A DNA stretch of 64,000 bases, taken from assembly GCA_965215475.1 (NCBI GenBank), contig OZ244061.1, forward strand, positions 1,364,001 to 1,428,000, written 5' to 3'. Shown here piece after piece: positions 1 through 9,209 of this stretch. Source of the DNA: Bin80 sp965215475 (GTDB taxonomy: Bacteria; Bacteroidota; Rhodothermia; Rhodothermales; Bin80). The notes under the pieces are model-generated. The model saw only the letters and a program-made list of their open reading frames with translations. It had not been told where the DNA came from and searched no databases. Each line of letters begins with the position of its first letter. Position 1 is the stretch's first letter. The translations under genes and the position numbers were made by a program.

Positions 1-839
1 CTGAGTATGCTGTCGCTGCGTTCGAATACGGATATTCTGTCCAGAACCAAGATGCCTTGGTGATTTGGGAGGCTCAATTTGGGGACTTCGCCAATGGTGC
101 ACAAATTGTCTTCGACCAATTCCTGTCTGCTGCTGAAGAAAAATGGGGACAGACTTGCAGTTTAGTTACGCTACTTCCGCACGGGTATGAAGGCCAGGGC
201 CCGGAGCATTCATCTGCCCGGCTGGAGCGTTTTCTTCAGCTTTGTGCCGAAGGCAATATGGTGGTCTGTAACTTGAGTACTCCTGCAAACTACTTTCATG
301 CTCTCAGGCAACAAGTCTTACGGGAAATCAAAAAGCCGCTCGTTCTTATGACCCCCAAGAGTCTCTTGCGACATCCAAAAACCGTTTCATCCCCGAAAGA
401 ATTGACGGAAGGAGGATTTCTACCTGTCATTGGTTCGGGTAAAGATCCTAACAAAGTCACACGTATTGTGGTCTGTAGTGGCAAGATCTACTACGATCTA
501 CAATCTGAACTTGATCAGCATCCAGAAGATCAGGATCGCATCGCACTGATACGACTTGAACAGTACTATCCATGGCCTAACGATGCTCTCCACAAAGAAC
601 TAGAACAGTATAATTCTGATATAGACATCTGTTGGGCACAGGAAGAGCCTGCCAACATGGGGGCATGGTCTTACGCTCGCCCACTTTTGAAAAGTACACT
701 CCGCTCGGCAAAATTCGGGAACGACCCTCGCATTCAGTACGCAGGTCGTAACCCGAGTGCCAGCCCCGCGACCGGAAGTTCAATGGTACATCAACTCGAA
801 CAAGCCGAAGTCATCACTAGTGCCCTCTTACTCCCATAG
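1..839 (+). CDS. sucA: 2-oxoglutarate dehydrogenase E1, C-terminal part
   Basis: The gene enters from the left edge; the frame is open from base 3 and stops with TAG at 837-839, leaving about 278 C-terminal residues. E1 is the thiamine-diphosphate subunit of the cytoplasmic 2-oxoglutarate dehydrogenase complex of the TCA cycle. The segment matches the conserved E1 C-terminal region: VIWEAQFGDFANGAQ, LLPHGYEGQGPEHSSARLE, a STPANYFHALRQQ stretch, then KPLVLMTPKSLLRHP, and near the end WAQEEPANMGAW, which is typical of the family's last domain. The N-terminal and cofactor-binding parts lie outside the window. It converges on rpsU about 80 bases downstream. The identification is firm from motif order; which E2 partner it uses cannot be seen here. 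Confidence 0.95.
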   Translation, partial: EYAVAAFEYGYSVQNQDALVIWEAQFGDFANGAQIVFDQFLSAAEEKWGQTCSLVTLLPHGYEGQGPEHSSARLERFLQLCAEGNMVVCNLSTPANYFHALRQQVLREIKKPLVLMTPKSLLRHPKTVSSPKELTEGGFLPVIGSGKDPNKVTRIVVCSGKIYYDLQSELDQHPEDQDRIALIRLEQYYPWPNDALHKELEQYNSDIDICWAQEEPANMGAWSYARPLLKSTLRSAKFGNDPRIQYAGRNPSASPATGSSMVHQLEQAEVITSALLLP

Positions 840-920
840 CCAGAACTATAGAAGTATGATCCTTGTCGTGCATAGCTACTGCCACGTCAAATTGTTGAAC
901 TCCACCTGCAAACACAAAGG

Positions 921-1127
921 TTAATACCTGCGGTTATGCATTCTTGCATTGCGGGCAGCTTTCTCTTTCGCGATTCTCCGATCTTCCGATGGCTTGGTGA
1001 AAGCCATGTTGTGGCGATATTGACGCAAGATTCGACTACGGTTCACGGTGCGCTTGAATCGTCTGAGTGCTCTGTCAATATTTTCTTTTTCTTTGACTTT
1101 TACGCCAATACCAATATGAAATGCCAA
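921..1127 (-). CDS. rpsU: 30S ribosomal protein S21
   Basis: A 68-residue, strongly basic protein. The stretch ENIDRALRRFKR followed by RQYRHNMAFTKPSEDRR is the S21 signature (small-subunit protein near the platform, involved in initiation), and the basic tail ending in HNRRY agrees with the family. The only usable start in frame is a TTG at 1125-1127, preceded on the minus strand by AGGTAATCAG, so translation probably starts at TTG; S21 proteins more often begin a few residues before the conserved VKVKE segment, so the exact start is uncertain. It stands alone between sucA and the porin gene, convergent with sucA. Confidence 0.9.
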   Translation of the reverse strand: MAFHIGIGVKVKEKENIDRALRRFKRTVNRSRILRQYRHNMAFTKPSEDRRIAKEKAARNARMHNRRY

Positions 1128-1275
1128 CTGATTACCTAAGTTTATTGTGTTATAAAAAAGTAAGACCGCGTCTTACAACACGAACCGACCTTGTGTTCCA
1201 GAGCCTATTGCCCGAATGTTAACTGCGTAAATCATCTCTCTCCTGTGCAATGCACACTTCCACCCTTGCAACACG

Positions 1276-2871
1276 TTACAGTTTGACTATCACTTGAAGT
1301 ACTGCGATCCTGGTTGTCAACGTTTCATCAATTTCTAAGCTATACATCTGGCGCGGCCCTGCATCATCAGAGGGATAGAGATCCCATATATTACGCTCTT
1401 CTTCCATATGCAACCCAAGGTCAACTCGAATTTTATCTGTAAGTTTGACTCCTGCACCTAAGGATATTCCACGCCGCTCACCTACCTTTTGACCACCCGA
1501 AGGAGAGATCGCTGCGGAATCTTTGTAGGGGGATGGACGAAATGAAACCCCTCCTCTGAGATCAACAAAGCCTAACTCTAGTTCCGCACCAAAAGCATAA
1601 TTCAAGACAATCCCGTATTGATTATCAATCACTTGGTTCACATTCCTGAATACATCTCTCCCCTCACTTGAACTCAAACGAAGTTGTTTCCAATCCATGA
1701 TCTCTGCTTCTCCTGTAACCATATACATTCTGGACTTAAACCGCACTCCAGCTCCCAAACGCCATGGTGATCGTACGGAGTATTCAAAAAACCCATTCCC
1801 CACATCATCTGGCTGATCTCCATACGTGGTCGAGCCTCCCCGATCAAACCACGTAGTGAACTGCTCTCCGTAACTTTCCTCAAAGTAGGACCAGGTAGGA
1901 GATTCAAGTGTCACTCCGTATCGAAAATTGTCATTTATTTTTCCACTCATCCCGAATCGGAGATTGACGCCTGTCAGATCAGAACTCAATCTCTGTATAT
2001 ATTCAAGCTCGTCAAATCCCTCCAACAAAGTGCCATCGTCCAGTAACACATTATATTCATCCACGGTATTCTCATCCAAGATATCACGTTCTGTAAAGTT
2101 GTAATCAAAATCATAATCACTGACATAGAAGTTCACGGAGCCACCTATCATAATATTTCGGGTTGCCTGCCAAGCCACGGCTCCATTCAACTCATATGTC
2201 CTGCCTGATTCATCAACTAAGATGGACTGCTCGATCAGCGAGCCTGGAACCACTGCCTGCAGGAATGGATATTTTCCATCCTCATAAAGCTCTCTGTAGT
2301 ACTCAAATATACCGCCATTAAAGGCCGCAAAGGGTAAGTCTGCTAGATCTCCAAGATCCCCATTCTGATCAATGGAATACTCACTGTCAAAGGGAAGAAA
2401 AGAGGTCGAAATCGTAGTCTCCGTATTCTCCACTATAGGCCCCAATCCTCGTGCAAAGCTACGCGTCTGACTCAGAGCCAATCCAGCAACCAGTTTACCT
2501 CGTTCCACAGGTATATTGTATACGAACGCCAAATTCCCTATACTATTATCGAATGTTGTATAAGCACCGTCATAGCTGAGGCTGTTGATTGAGAATCCAG
2601 CATCCGCTGCTGACCCTTTCAATGAAGCGACGAACATGTTGCGGTCTACATATCCTAATCCGGCTGGATTCCCGTACATAGCACTATAATCCCCCAATCC
2701 AGCAAAGCCACGTATTGACATTCCTGTCATCCGTGCTCCCACTGACATATCACGCTGATTTAGCCCCCATACTTCATCAGCTGTCTGCGCGAAGATTGGA
2801 GATACGACCATCACCATGATCGTGATCATACCCGAAAACAATCTATGGAGCATATTGATTGACTGTTTCAT
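1276..2871 (-). CDS. OmpP1/FadL-like outer-membrane beta-barrel protein
   Basis: About 531 residues. The start chosen is the ATG at 2871, because it is followed at once by a signal peptide (MKQSINMLHRLF, a hydrophobic stretch, cleavage near IFAQ); an in-frame extension to 2946 would put 25 charged residues in front. The mature N-terminus has the pattern seen in the OmpP1/FadL/PorV-like group: SVGARMTGMSIRGFAGLGDYSAMYGNPAGLGY, that is a glycine-rich start with a GNPAGL motif, followed by alternating beta-strand segments and a C-terminal strand ending in VLQVIVKL. FadL-type proteins move hydrophobic compounds across the outer membrane; PorV-type relatives serve T9SS. Which role applies is not decidable from sequence alone. 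Confidence 0.72.
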   Translation of the reverse strand: MKQSINMLHRLFSGMITIMVMVVSPIFAQTADEVWGLNQRDMSVGARMTGMSIRGFAGLGDYSAMYGNPAGLGYVDRNMFVASLKGSAADAGFSINSLSYDGAYTTFDNSIGNLAFVYNIPVERGKLVAGLALSQTRSFARGLGPIVENTETTISTSFLPFDSEYSIDQNGDLGDLADLPFAAFNGGIFEYYRELYEDGKYPFLQAVVPGSLIEQSILVDESGRTYELNGAVAWQATRNIMIGGSVNFYVSDYDFDYNFTERDILDENTVDEYNVLLDDGTLLEGFDELEYIQRLSSDLTGVNLRFGMSGKINDNFRYGVTLESPTWSYFEESYGEQFTTWFDRGGSTTYGDQPDDVGNGFFEYSVRSPWRLGAGVRFKSRMYMVTGEAEIMDWKQLRLSSSEGRDVFRNVNQVIDNQYGIVLNYAFGAELELGFVDLRGGVSFRPSPYKDSAAISPSGGQKVGERRGISLGAGVKLTDKIRVDLGLHMEEERNIWDLYPSDDAGPRQMYSLEIDETLTTRIAVLQVIVKL

Positions 2872-2987
2872 TATTCTTTTCTGATCTCTTGATGGATACT
2901 TACATTTTTTGTGCACACACACCTCCCTAGACACTCCCAATTTCATATCGGAAGCTAGCCTGTGTTAAGCTTTTTTGTCCTCCTGTA

Positions 2988-4304
2988 TCAGCTGCCTCTC
3001 CGAGGAGTGGAGCGAGATCCTGACCGTTTTGCAGGAGTTGAGGAAGTGCTACCACTAGATCGCGGAGTGGAACGAGTAGTCGGTGTACTTCTCGGCGTTG
3101 AACGCGTAGTCGGTCTTGAGCTTGAACGGGTGCCCGATGAACTACGTGTACGTGGCGTTGAACGCGTAGTCGGATTTGAACTTGAACGGGTGCCCGATGA
3201 ACTGCGTGTACGCGGCGTTGAACGCGTGGTCGGTCTTGAGCTTGAACGGGTGCCCGATGAACTACGTGTACGTGGCGTTGAACGCGTAGTCGGTCTTGAG
3301 CTTGAACGGGTGCCCGATGAACTACGTGTACGTGGCGTTGAACGCGTAGTCGGTCTTGAGCTTGAACGGGTGCCCGATGAGCTACGTGTACGTGGCGTTG
3401 AACGCGTGGTTGACCTAGTGCTTGAACGGGTGCCCGATGAACTACGTGTACGCGTGGTTGACCTAGTGCTTGAACGGGTGCCTGATGAACTACGTGTACG
3501 CGTGGTTGACCTAGTGCTGGAACGGGTGCCATTTATCGTGTTGCTACGTTTCGTTCTGTCTGCAGGGACACTGCGTGTTACTCCACGTCGAGTCCGGGAA
3601 ACGGCTTCCTCCTCTTCTACCGAACGTTGGGCTCCTCGCGTTCTGCTACCTGAAGCCGCTACACCACCACGGGTTCGACTCCTAGATAAGGAGCTTCGCT
3701 GTTTATTGCGATCTGCTTCTGAATTTCGCAGCAATGTCCATCGATCATTCGCATTATAGCCATGACGTGACATAACCCCCCTACGACCAATCCGTGGTCC
3801 TCTAGGGCCATAATTCACTGCATATCTAGTCCCATAACTCCATGGAGCACCATAATATCCATACCCCCAAGGAGAGTATCCCCATCGGCTATAAGGATAT
3901 GCAGAATAGAAGAATGGATCATGAAAACCGTACCGATAAGGAGAAGCGTATAAAAAAGGTTGCCCCCACCCAAAGCTCAAATGTAAACTGGATCCACCGT
4001 ACCAATAATCATCATGAAAAGGATCGTAGAATGGTGCCACATCGTAAGGATGGCCGTAAAAGGTGGAAAAATGTCTTCGATAGCGCGAAGAGCGGTGATA
4101 AGAGTAGTCATGGTAGTAATTCTCCACCACAACACTATCTCCATACGGAGTCTCGTACTCTGTAATCTCTTGATAATCAGGCTCTCTCTCAAAATACCCC
4201 GTACCGAGCTGTGTATAGCATCCTGTAGTCAATAACAATGCCCCCAACAGGAGACCAATGATACAGGAAACAGTTCTATTCGATTTTTTTGAATGCTCTG
4301 TCAT
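2988..4304 (-). CDS. Lipoprotein with long Ser/Thr/Arg tandem-repeat tail
   Basis: 438 residues. The N-terminus is a lipoprotein signal: basic n-region (SKKSNR), hydrophobic core and lipobox LLTTGC with Cys near residue 29. Residues about 30-190 are rich in Tyr, Pro, Gly and aromatic residues (YYHDYSYHRSSRYRRH, WGYSPWGYGYYGAPW). The C-terminal half is built of near-identical units such as TTRSTPRTRSSSGTRSSS, encoded by 60 bp tandem repeats (see the repeat entry). No enzymatic motif is visible. The tail is extremely basic and low in complexity, suggesting a surface or periplasm-spanning, possibly polyanion-binding segment (inference). This frame is preferred over the other open frames across the repeat because it alone carries a start with a signal peptide. 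Function unknown. Confidence 0.75.
   Translation of the reverse strand: MTEHSKKSNRTVSCIIGLLLGALLLTTGCYTQLGTGYFEREPDYQEITEYETPYGDSVVVENYYHDYSYHRSSRYRRHFSTFYGHPYDVAPFYDPFHDDYWYGGSSLHLSFGWGQPFLYASPYRYGFHDPFFYSAYPYSRWGYSPWGYGYYGAPWSYGTRYAVNYGPRGPRIGRRGVMSRHGYNANDRWTLLRNSEADRNKQRSSLSRSRTRGGVAASGSRTRGAQRSVEEEEAVSRTRRGVTRSVPADRTKRSNTINGTRSSTRSTTRTRSSSGTRSSTRSTTRTRSSSGTRSSTRSTTRSTPRTRSSSGTRSSSRPTTRSTPRTRSSSGTRSSSRPTTRSTPRTRSSSGTRSSSRPTTRSTPRTRSSSGTRSSSNPTTRSTPRTRSSSGTRSSSRPTTRSTPRSTPTTRSTPRSSGSTSSTPAKRSGSRSTPRRGS
3061..3540 (-). repeat. 60 bp and 48 bp coding tandem repeats
   Basis: Copies of a 60-base unit beginning (plus strand) CTTGAACGGGTGCCCGATGA start at 3121, 3181, 3241, 3301, 3361 and 3421 with few substitutions, and a diverged unit precedes them. 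From 3421 the unit shortens to 48 bases (next copies at 3469 and about 3517) by loss of 12 bases. Both periods are multiples of three, so copy number can change without breaking the lipoprotein frame; this also keeps other frames open. Confidence 0.9.
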
Positions 4305-4701
4305 GAGTCAATCGTTTGTGTGATGGAATGAAAAGCTAACTTGTTTAAGTCAAATTTGATTCGAATACTACTTCACTACACTACTTAGACGCTATTGCAA
4401 GCCGAAAGGTAGCATTTGTCCCTATGTTCATTAACCGCAAATATCGGACCACTCACGAATACGATCATGCGACAACCCTGATTGGTCTTGTACTTACGCT
4501 ATGGACTTGCTAAGCATTCCCGCCGTGCATTTTCCGCATAACCGACATTCTCTGGCTATTTGATTGATTCCCGTTTTACAATCAAACCAGAATACCTGGA
4601 AGACTGGAACTGCTGTTCTTACGATCTATACGAGATTATGCTCAAAGGGAACACATGATAAACCCTGCGTTACAGGTAGACCAATCATTAATCACTCATT
4701 T
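4305..4701. other. Intergenic region between divergent genes
   Basis: About 400 bases between the lipoprotein (minus strand) and the aldo/keto reductase (plus strand). It must hold the promoters of both genes. I see no repeat, RNA gene or recognisable operator in it. An in-frame open extension of the reductase from 4564 lacks family similarity. Confidence 0.5.
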
Positions 4702-5673
4702 ATGAATTATCGATTGCTCGGTCGGACTGGGTTCCGTGTGAGTGAAATCGGATATGGCATGTGGGGGATGTCCGGCTGGAAAGACTCTGATGATGCCCAG
4801 TCAATGAAATCTATGCAACGTGCCGTTGACCTTGGTTGTACTTTCTTTGATACAGCGTGGGCATACGGTGAAGGACACAATGAAGGTCTCCTGGGAAAAT
4901 TAGTGCGAGCGAATCCAGACAAACGCCTCTTTACCGCATCAAAGGTTCCACCAAGAAATCGTTCATGGCCCAGTAAACGAGAACACACTCTTGATGACTG
5001 TTATCCTCCTGCCTATGTCCGCAGGTATATTGATCTGAGTTTAAAAAATACAGGCTTGGAACAACTAGACCTCATGCAACTCCATACATGGGAAGATTCA
5101 TGGCTACAAGATGATCGCTGGCTCCATGAACTCCAGAAAGCAAAAGAAAGCGGAAAAATTGGATCTATTGGAATCAGCCTCAACCGCTGGGAGCCGTGGA
5201 ATGGCATCAAAGCAGTTCAAGGTGGATTCGTCGATTGTGTTCAGGTGATCTATAACATCTTTGACCAGAACCCGATTGACGAACTCTTCCCTGCCTGTGA
5301 AGAGAATAACGTTGGCGTCATCGCCCGAGTCCCATTCGATGAAGGTACTCTGACAGGAACGATCACTCTTGAATCAACTTGGCCCGATGGAGATTGGCGA
5401 AACACCTACTTTGTTGAAGAAAACCTACGAAGTAGCATCGCGCGCGTTGAACCCCTTCGAGAGATCGTACCCCCAAACAGTAGCCTTCCCGAAATGGCTC
5501 TCCGCTTTATTCTTAGTCACCCAACCGTGAGCACCACGATTCCGGGAATGCGGAAACTCAACCATGTTGTGGCCAACATTGCAGCCAGTGATCAAGGCCC
5601 CCTAGAACCTGCACTACTTAAAACTCTTTCCCATCACCGATGGGATCGTGAACCAACTTACTGGTCTCAATAA
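4702..5673 (+). CDS. Aldo/keto reductase family oxidoreductase
   Basis: 323 residues from the ATG at 4702 (MNYRLLGRTG), which is where family similarity begins; an upstream in-frame start at 4564 would add 46 unrelated residues. The family uses NADPH to reduce aldehydes and ketones in the cytoplasm on a TIM barrel. The four catalytic residues are visible: Asp50 in FFDTAWAYGEG, Tyr55, Lys81 in FTASK and His128 in LMQLHTW. The later SIGISLNRWEP and STTIPGMRKLNHV segments match the cofactor-binding end of the barrel. It resembles the subgroup of short-named general oxidoreductases rather than a K+ channel beta subunit. The substrate is unknown. It stands alone, about 80 bases before the TonB receptor. 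Confidence 0.9.
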   Translation: MNYRLLGRTGFRVSEIGYGMWGMSGWKDSDDAQSMKSMQRAVDLGCTFFDTAWAYGEGHNEGLLGKLVRANPDKRLFTASKVPPRNRSWPSKREHTLDDCYPPAYVRRYIDLSLKNTGLEQLDLMQLHTWEDSWLQDDRWLHELQKAKESGKIGSIGISLNRWEPWNGIKAVQGGFVDCVQVIYNIFDQNPIDELFPACEENNVGVIARVPFDEGTLTGTITLESTWPDGDWRNTYFVEENLRSSIARVEPLREIVPPNSSLPEMALRFILSHPTVSTTIPGMRKLNHVVANIAASDQGPLEPALLKTLSHHRWDREPTYWSQ

Positions 5674-5753
5674 CCCTGACCTAAAGTTTTCGAGCTTTCC
5701 ATTACTATCCTAATAAATCACTACATCTGACCGCCACACAACTGTGGCATCTT

Positions 5754-8177
5754 ATGTGTCGTATTGTTTCCTTTCTTCCATTTCTACTGACCGCACAGGT
5801 AGCTGCCCAGTCCTGGGGGACGGTTCAGGGCAGGGTTACTGAATCCGGTACCGGCTTGCCCCTTCCTGGAGTGAGTATTCTAGTGAATGAAACGAATTTT
5901 GGGACGGCCTCAAATGATTCAGGACGCTACACCTTGCAGCTTCCAACAGGTCAATATGCTCTACGGTTTTCATACATCGGGTTTGCCAACCATGTTGATT
6001 CTGTGGTTGTTTCGCCACGCTCGGCCATAACTCTTAACATTGAACTCTTCCCCACGATCATTGAAGGAGAGGAACTTGTTGTAGAAGACGAGTCGGTACT
6101 TGGAGCCGGTGTACAACAGATTACACCTGAGCAGGTGCAAAGGATGCCCTCCCCGTTCAAAGGATTTCAAGCACTCTTGGTACTGCCTGGGGTATCTGCG
6201 AACAATGAGCTCTCTAATCAATACTCCGTTCGCGGAGGAGGTTTTAACGAGAATCTGATCTTCCTCAATGGCTTCGAGATCCATATGCCGTTTCGCCCGA
6301 GACAAGGAGAACAAGAGGGGCTGGGACTCTTCAACCCTGAATTGGCACGCCGCATCACCCTCTATACTGGAGGATTCCCCGTAAAGTATGGCGGGAAGAT
6401 CTCTTCTGCGTTGGACATTGAATACGCTCCATCTACAAACTTTACAACCAGTGCAACCCTGTCTCTCCTGGATGGCACGGCAACTGCCGCCGCAACCAAT
6501 GGGTCCTTCTCTTGGCAAATTGGACTCCGCAAGGCCAGGGCTCGACGATTTTTCTCAACCCAGGAGCTCAAAGGTAACTATCAACCTGACTATCAGGATG
6601 TTCAAACACGATTGACCTATAGTCTTGGTCCCCGGCATGAACTTGAATTTGTGGGGCTTTACGCGGATCATGAATTCCGGCTAGATCCTAGAGGTCGTCG
6701 AACTTTTTATGGAACCGTATCCTCTGACGGTGGCTCTTCAGATATTCGATCCGTTTGGCTTTCCTATTCTAGTAACAGCGAGGAAATAGACGGCTATGAA
6801 ACTGGTCTTGCAGGGCTTCGCCTGAGAAATCGCATAGGCCCAAGGTGGACGCTTCAGCATGATGTTAGCCTCTATGCAACACAGGAACGAGAGTCCTATA
6901 TTCTTGAAGGGAATGCAATCTTGTATGACGTAGTTACTGATCGTAATGCGGAACGTCTAGAAATTCCGCGTGGCTTGGCACGTCAAGAAGATTTTGCAGA
7001 TAATTCCATCCGTGTTACTACATTTTCAGGACGAGGCCTGTATTATTGGACCCGTCAACGACATGTAATTGAGTCAGGTTGGCACTTCAGGCAATTCTCT
7101 TTTGATGACAGGCTTATAGAAGAATCCGTTGTACTTGGAGCCGATCTTGAGATGGAACCTGTTCGGATTGTCGTTGACAGTCTCAGGGGATCTACAACAC
7201 TAAATACGTCTCAAGTCAGCTTTCATCTTGAAGATTCCTATAATATCAATGAGTTGACTCTGCTGAATGCAGGCATACGGACAGATTGGTATGAATTTAA
7301 TCAAGAATGGACTTTTTCGCCAAGAGCAAGCTTACGTTATGAAGCATCAAAACAGCTAACGCTCATGGCATCCCTAGGAATATATTATCAGCAACCTGCA
7401 TACCGCGAGCTCCGTGGTACTCCAGCGCCAGGTATTCCACTTGCTCAATCTCTAAACCGTTCGCTCCGCTCACAGCGCTCCTTACAAATCACTGGAGGGG
7501 CGGAATTATTTGTACCTAAAAACAGGGTTTATCTGCGTGGTGAGGCCTATTATAAAAACTTAGCCAATCTCATCAGTTATTCCTTAGAAAACGTGAGAAT
7601 CAACTATAGCGGTCTCAATGATGCGAGCGGTTATGTGTATGGCATGGATCTTCAAGCCAGAGGGGAATTTGTCCCTGGAATGGAAAGCTGGATCAATTAC
7701 AGCTTTATGGTTGCGCGGGAACAATTTCTTCCAAATTACGCCACAGATTTGAATATGGGTCTGCGTCCTAGACCTACCGATCAGCGTCATACCGTCGCGC
7801 TATACGTGCAAGATTACATTCCTATGGATCCGACATGGAAGCTGCATATGCGTATCCTGTTTGGCAGTGGTCTGGCATATACTCCCCCTATTCCAGGAGA
7901 ACGAATCGGGAATATTGTGACTCAAATTCCAGGCAACAGACATTCTGCCAGATACCCTGAATTTCGACGAATTGATTTTGGGACTACAAAGATTCTCACC
8001 CTGAGTAATCATCCACGGCCTTTCAAGTTAGAAATTACTGCAGAGATGCTCAATATCTTTAACATTATCAATACCGTAGCTTACTCGTGGTTTCCTGATG
8101 CAACCGGCATCTGGCAACGTGTTCCAACACGGCTGACCCCCCGCACTATCAATCTCCGACTGCGCACATCATTTTGA
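5754..8177 (+). CDS. TonB-dependent receptor with carboxypeptidase-regulatory-like domain
   Basis: 807 residues. A signal peptide (hydrophobic FLPFLLTAQVAAQS, cleavage near AAQ) leads into a CarboxypepD_reg-like domain at about residues 22-105 (GTVQGRVTESGTGLPLPGVSILV, RYTLQLPTGQY, LRFSYIGF). The plug domain follows (PSPFKGFQALLVLPGV, NQYSVRGGGFNENLIFLNGFE) and then a 22-strand-type barrel to the C-terminal phenylalanine (TINLRLRTSF). Such receptors take up siderophores, glycans, peptides or other large solutes using the TonB-ExbBD energy chain. No SusD partner is adjacent, so a glycan-utilisation role is not supported by the context; the neighbour downstream is a DUF5683-like protein. The substrate is unknown. 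Confidence 0.93.
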   Translation: MCRIVSFLPFLLTAQVAAQSWGTVQGRVTESGTGLPLPGVSILVNETNFGTASNDSGRYTLQLPTGQYALRFSYIGFANHVDSVVVSPRSAITLNIELFPTIIEGEELVVEDESVLGAGVQQITPEQVQRMPSPFKGFQALLVLPGVSANNELSNQYSVRGGGFNENLIFLNGFEIHMPFRPRQGEQEGLGLFNPELARRITLYTGGFPVKYGGKISSALDIEYAPSTNFTTSATLSLLDGTATAAATNGSFSWQIGLRKARARRFFSTQELKGNYQPDYQDVQTRLTYSLGPRHELEFVGLYADHEFRLDPRGRRTFYGTVSSDGGSSDIRSVWLSYSSNSEEIDGYETGLAGLRLRNRIGPRWTLQHDVSLYATQERESYILEGNAILYDVVTDRNAERLEIPRGLARQEDFADNSIRVTTFSGRGLYYWTRQRHVIESGWHFRQFSFDDRLIEESVVLGADLEMEPVRIVVDSLRGSTTLNTSQVSFHLEDSYNINELTLLNAGIRTDWYEFNQEWTFSPRASLRYEASKQLTLMASLGIYYQQPAYRELRGTPAPGIPLAQSLNRSLRSQRSLQITGGAELFVPKNRVYLRGEAYYKNLANLISYSLENVRINYSGLNDASGYVYGMDLQARGEFVPGMESWINYSFMVAREQFLPNYATDLNMGLRPRPTDQRHTVALYVQDYIPMDPTWKLHMRILFGSGLAYTPPIPGERIGNIVTQIPGNRHSARYPEFRRIDFGTTKILTLSNHPRPFKLEITAEMLNIFNIINTVAYSWFPDATGIWQRVPTRLTPRTINLRLRTSF

Positions 8178-8345
8178 GTCTCCATTCTCCCGACACATCG
8201 CCTCTTCACCGAGCTACGCCAATGGCCTAATCCCATTTCAATGGCAACCCAATGCATTCCTTTTTGTATCATACACCTGTAGCTCATTGATTCAAGTATA
8301 TTGATCCGACTTCGTAAATTCTTTTGTGCTTCATTCATAGCACAT

Positions 8346-8999
8346 ATGCGGCCTCTGCCGATCTTCTTTCGGTGTTCGCGTTTCCTTATCCTTATCGTGT
8401 TGGGATTTTTGGTGGAAACCGAAGCCGCCATCGCCCAAGCTCCTGTAAAACCTGCTAAAGCTGCTACCTACAGTATCATTCTGCCGGGTTTGGGACAGAA
8501 ATATGCTAACGGAGGGAGTTGGAATCGACGAGCAGCATTCTACACTATCGTAGATGTTTTACTTGTCGCAGGACTGGTTACAAGTGAATGGCAGCGTAGA
8601 CATTTGAAGGAAAGTTATCAGACATGGGCCGCCTCCTATGCCGGCGTATTGAATACCGGGAAAGATCGTCGATTTTATATCACGATCGGGAACCATCTTT
8701 CTTCAGATGAATACCGGGAAACCCAGCTCCGAAACCGACGCATTGACTTAGTAAATTATGTCGACGACCCCGCCTATCATTGGACATGGCAAAACATACA
8801 GGATCTCCAGCGATATCGAGATCTCCGAAATAGCTCCGAGTCATGGGGGCAGCAAAGAGGGGGAATGATCGCTGCCCTTGTCGCCAACCGATTGGTATCA
8901 AGTGTATCGGCTCTTATTGAAGCCCGGCGTAAACGGGAGAATCGCCTACAGATGGCCGTAGTCCCAGGCCCCACGATTCAGGTTGCGTTTACCATGTAA
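8346..8999 (+). CDS. DUF5683-like membrane or exported protein
   Basis: 217 residues from the ATG at 8346 (MRPLPIFFRCSRF); an in-frame start at 8301 is possible. A signal-like hydrophobic stretch ends near EAAIAQAP. The segment KAATYSIILPGLGQKYANGGSWNRRAAFYTIVDV resembles the DUF5683 pattern (AxxxSxxLPGLGQxYN...W, then a hydrophobic segment), followed by a helical, charged middle and a C-terminal hydrophobic segment. No catalytic motif is visible. Proteins of this kind are common in Bacteroidota near outer-membrane genes but have no established function. It may be co-transcribed with the TonB receptor (168 bases apart). Confidence 0.6.
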   Translation: MRPLPIFFRCSRFLILIVLGFLVETEAAIAQAPVKPAKAATYSIILPGLGQKYANGGSWNRRAAFYTIVDVLLVAGLVTSEWQRRHLKESYQTWAASYAGVLNTGKDRRFYITIGNHLSSDEYRETQLRNRRIDLVNYVDDPAYHWTWQNIQDLQRYRDLRNSSESWGQQRGGMIAALVANRLVSSVSALIEARRKRENRLQMAVVPGPTIQVAFTM

Positions 9000-9078
9000 T
9001 TGAGGTGTACATTGGCTGGAGATTGATTACCCCAAAAGAAATAAATCTGTAAAAACTCGTACTTTGGGGAATCTGCAC

Positions 9079-9152
9079 GGGTCCTTAGCTCAGTTGGTTA
9101 GAGCGCTACGTTGACATCGTAGAGGTCGATGGTTCGAATCCATTAGGACCCA
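9079..9152 (+). tRNA. tRNA-Val (GAC)
   Basis: A complete 74-base cloverleaf. Acceptor GGGTCCT pairs with AGGACCC; D stem GCTC/GAGC; anticodon stem CTACG/CGTAG with loop TTGACAT, giving anticodon GAC (Val); T arm GATGG-TTCGAAT-CCATT. The discriminator is A and the CCA is not encoded. It lies about 60 bases before infC. Confidence 0.96.
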
Positions 9153-9209
9153 CTAATCAGACCCGAAGGTTCTGATTTCGTTAGACTTCTAAAATAAACA
9201 CTTACTCTC

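Noticed and set aside
3061..3540. Regular 60 bp repeats as a possible CRISPR array.
   Set aside because: Units are contiguous with no unique spacers and encode protein; no cas genes nearby.
2962..3759. Plus-strand open frame of 265 codons across the repeats (RVPDELRVRGVERVVG pattern).
   Set aside because: It is a by-product of the 60 bp repeats with few stop codons; the minus-strand frame alone has a lipoprotein signal and non-repeat domain.
4564..4701. Upstream extension of the aldo/keto reductase.
   Set aside because: The 46 extra residues show no family similarity; MNYRLLGRTG at 4702 is the typical start.
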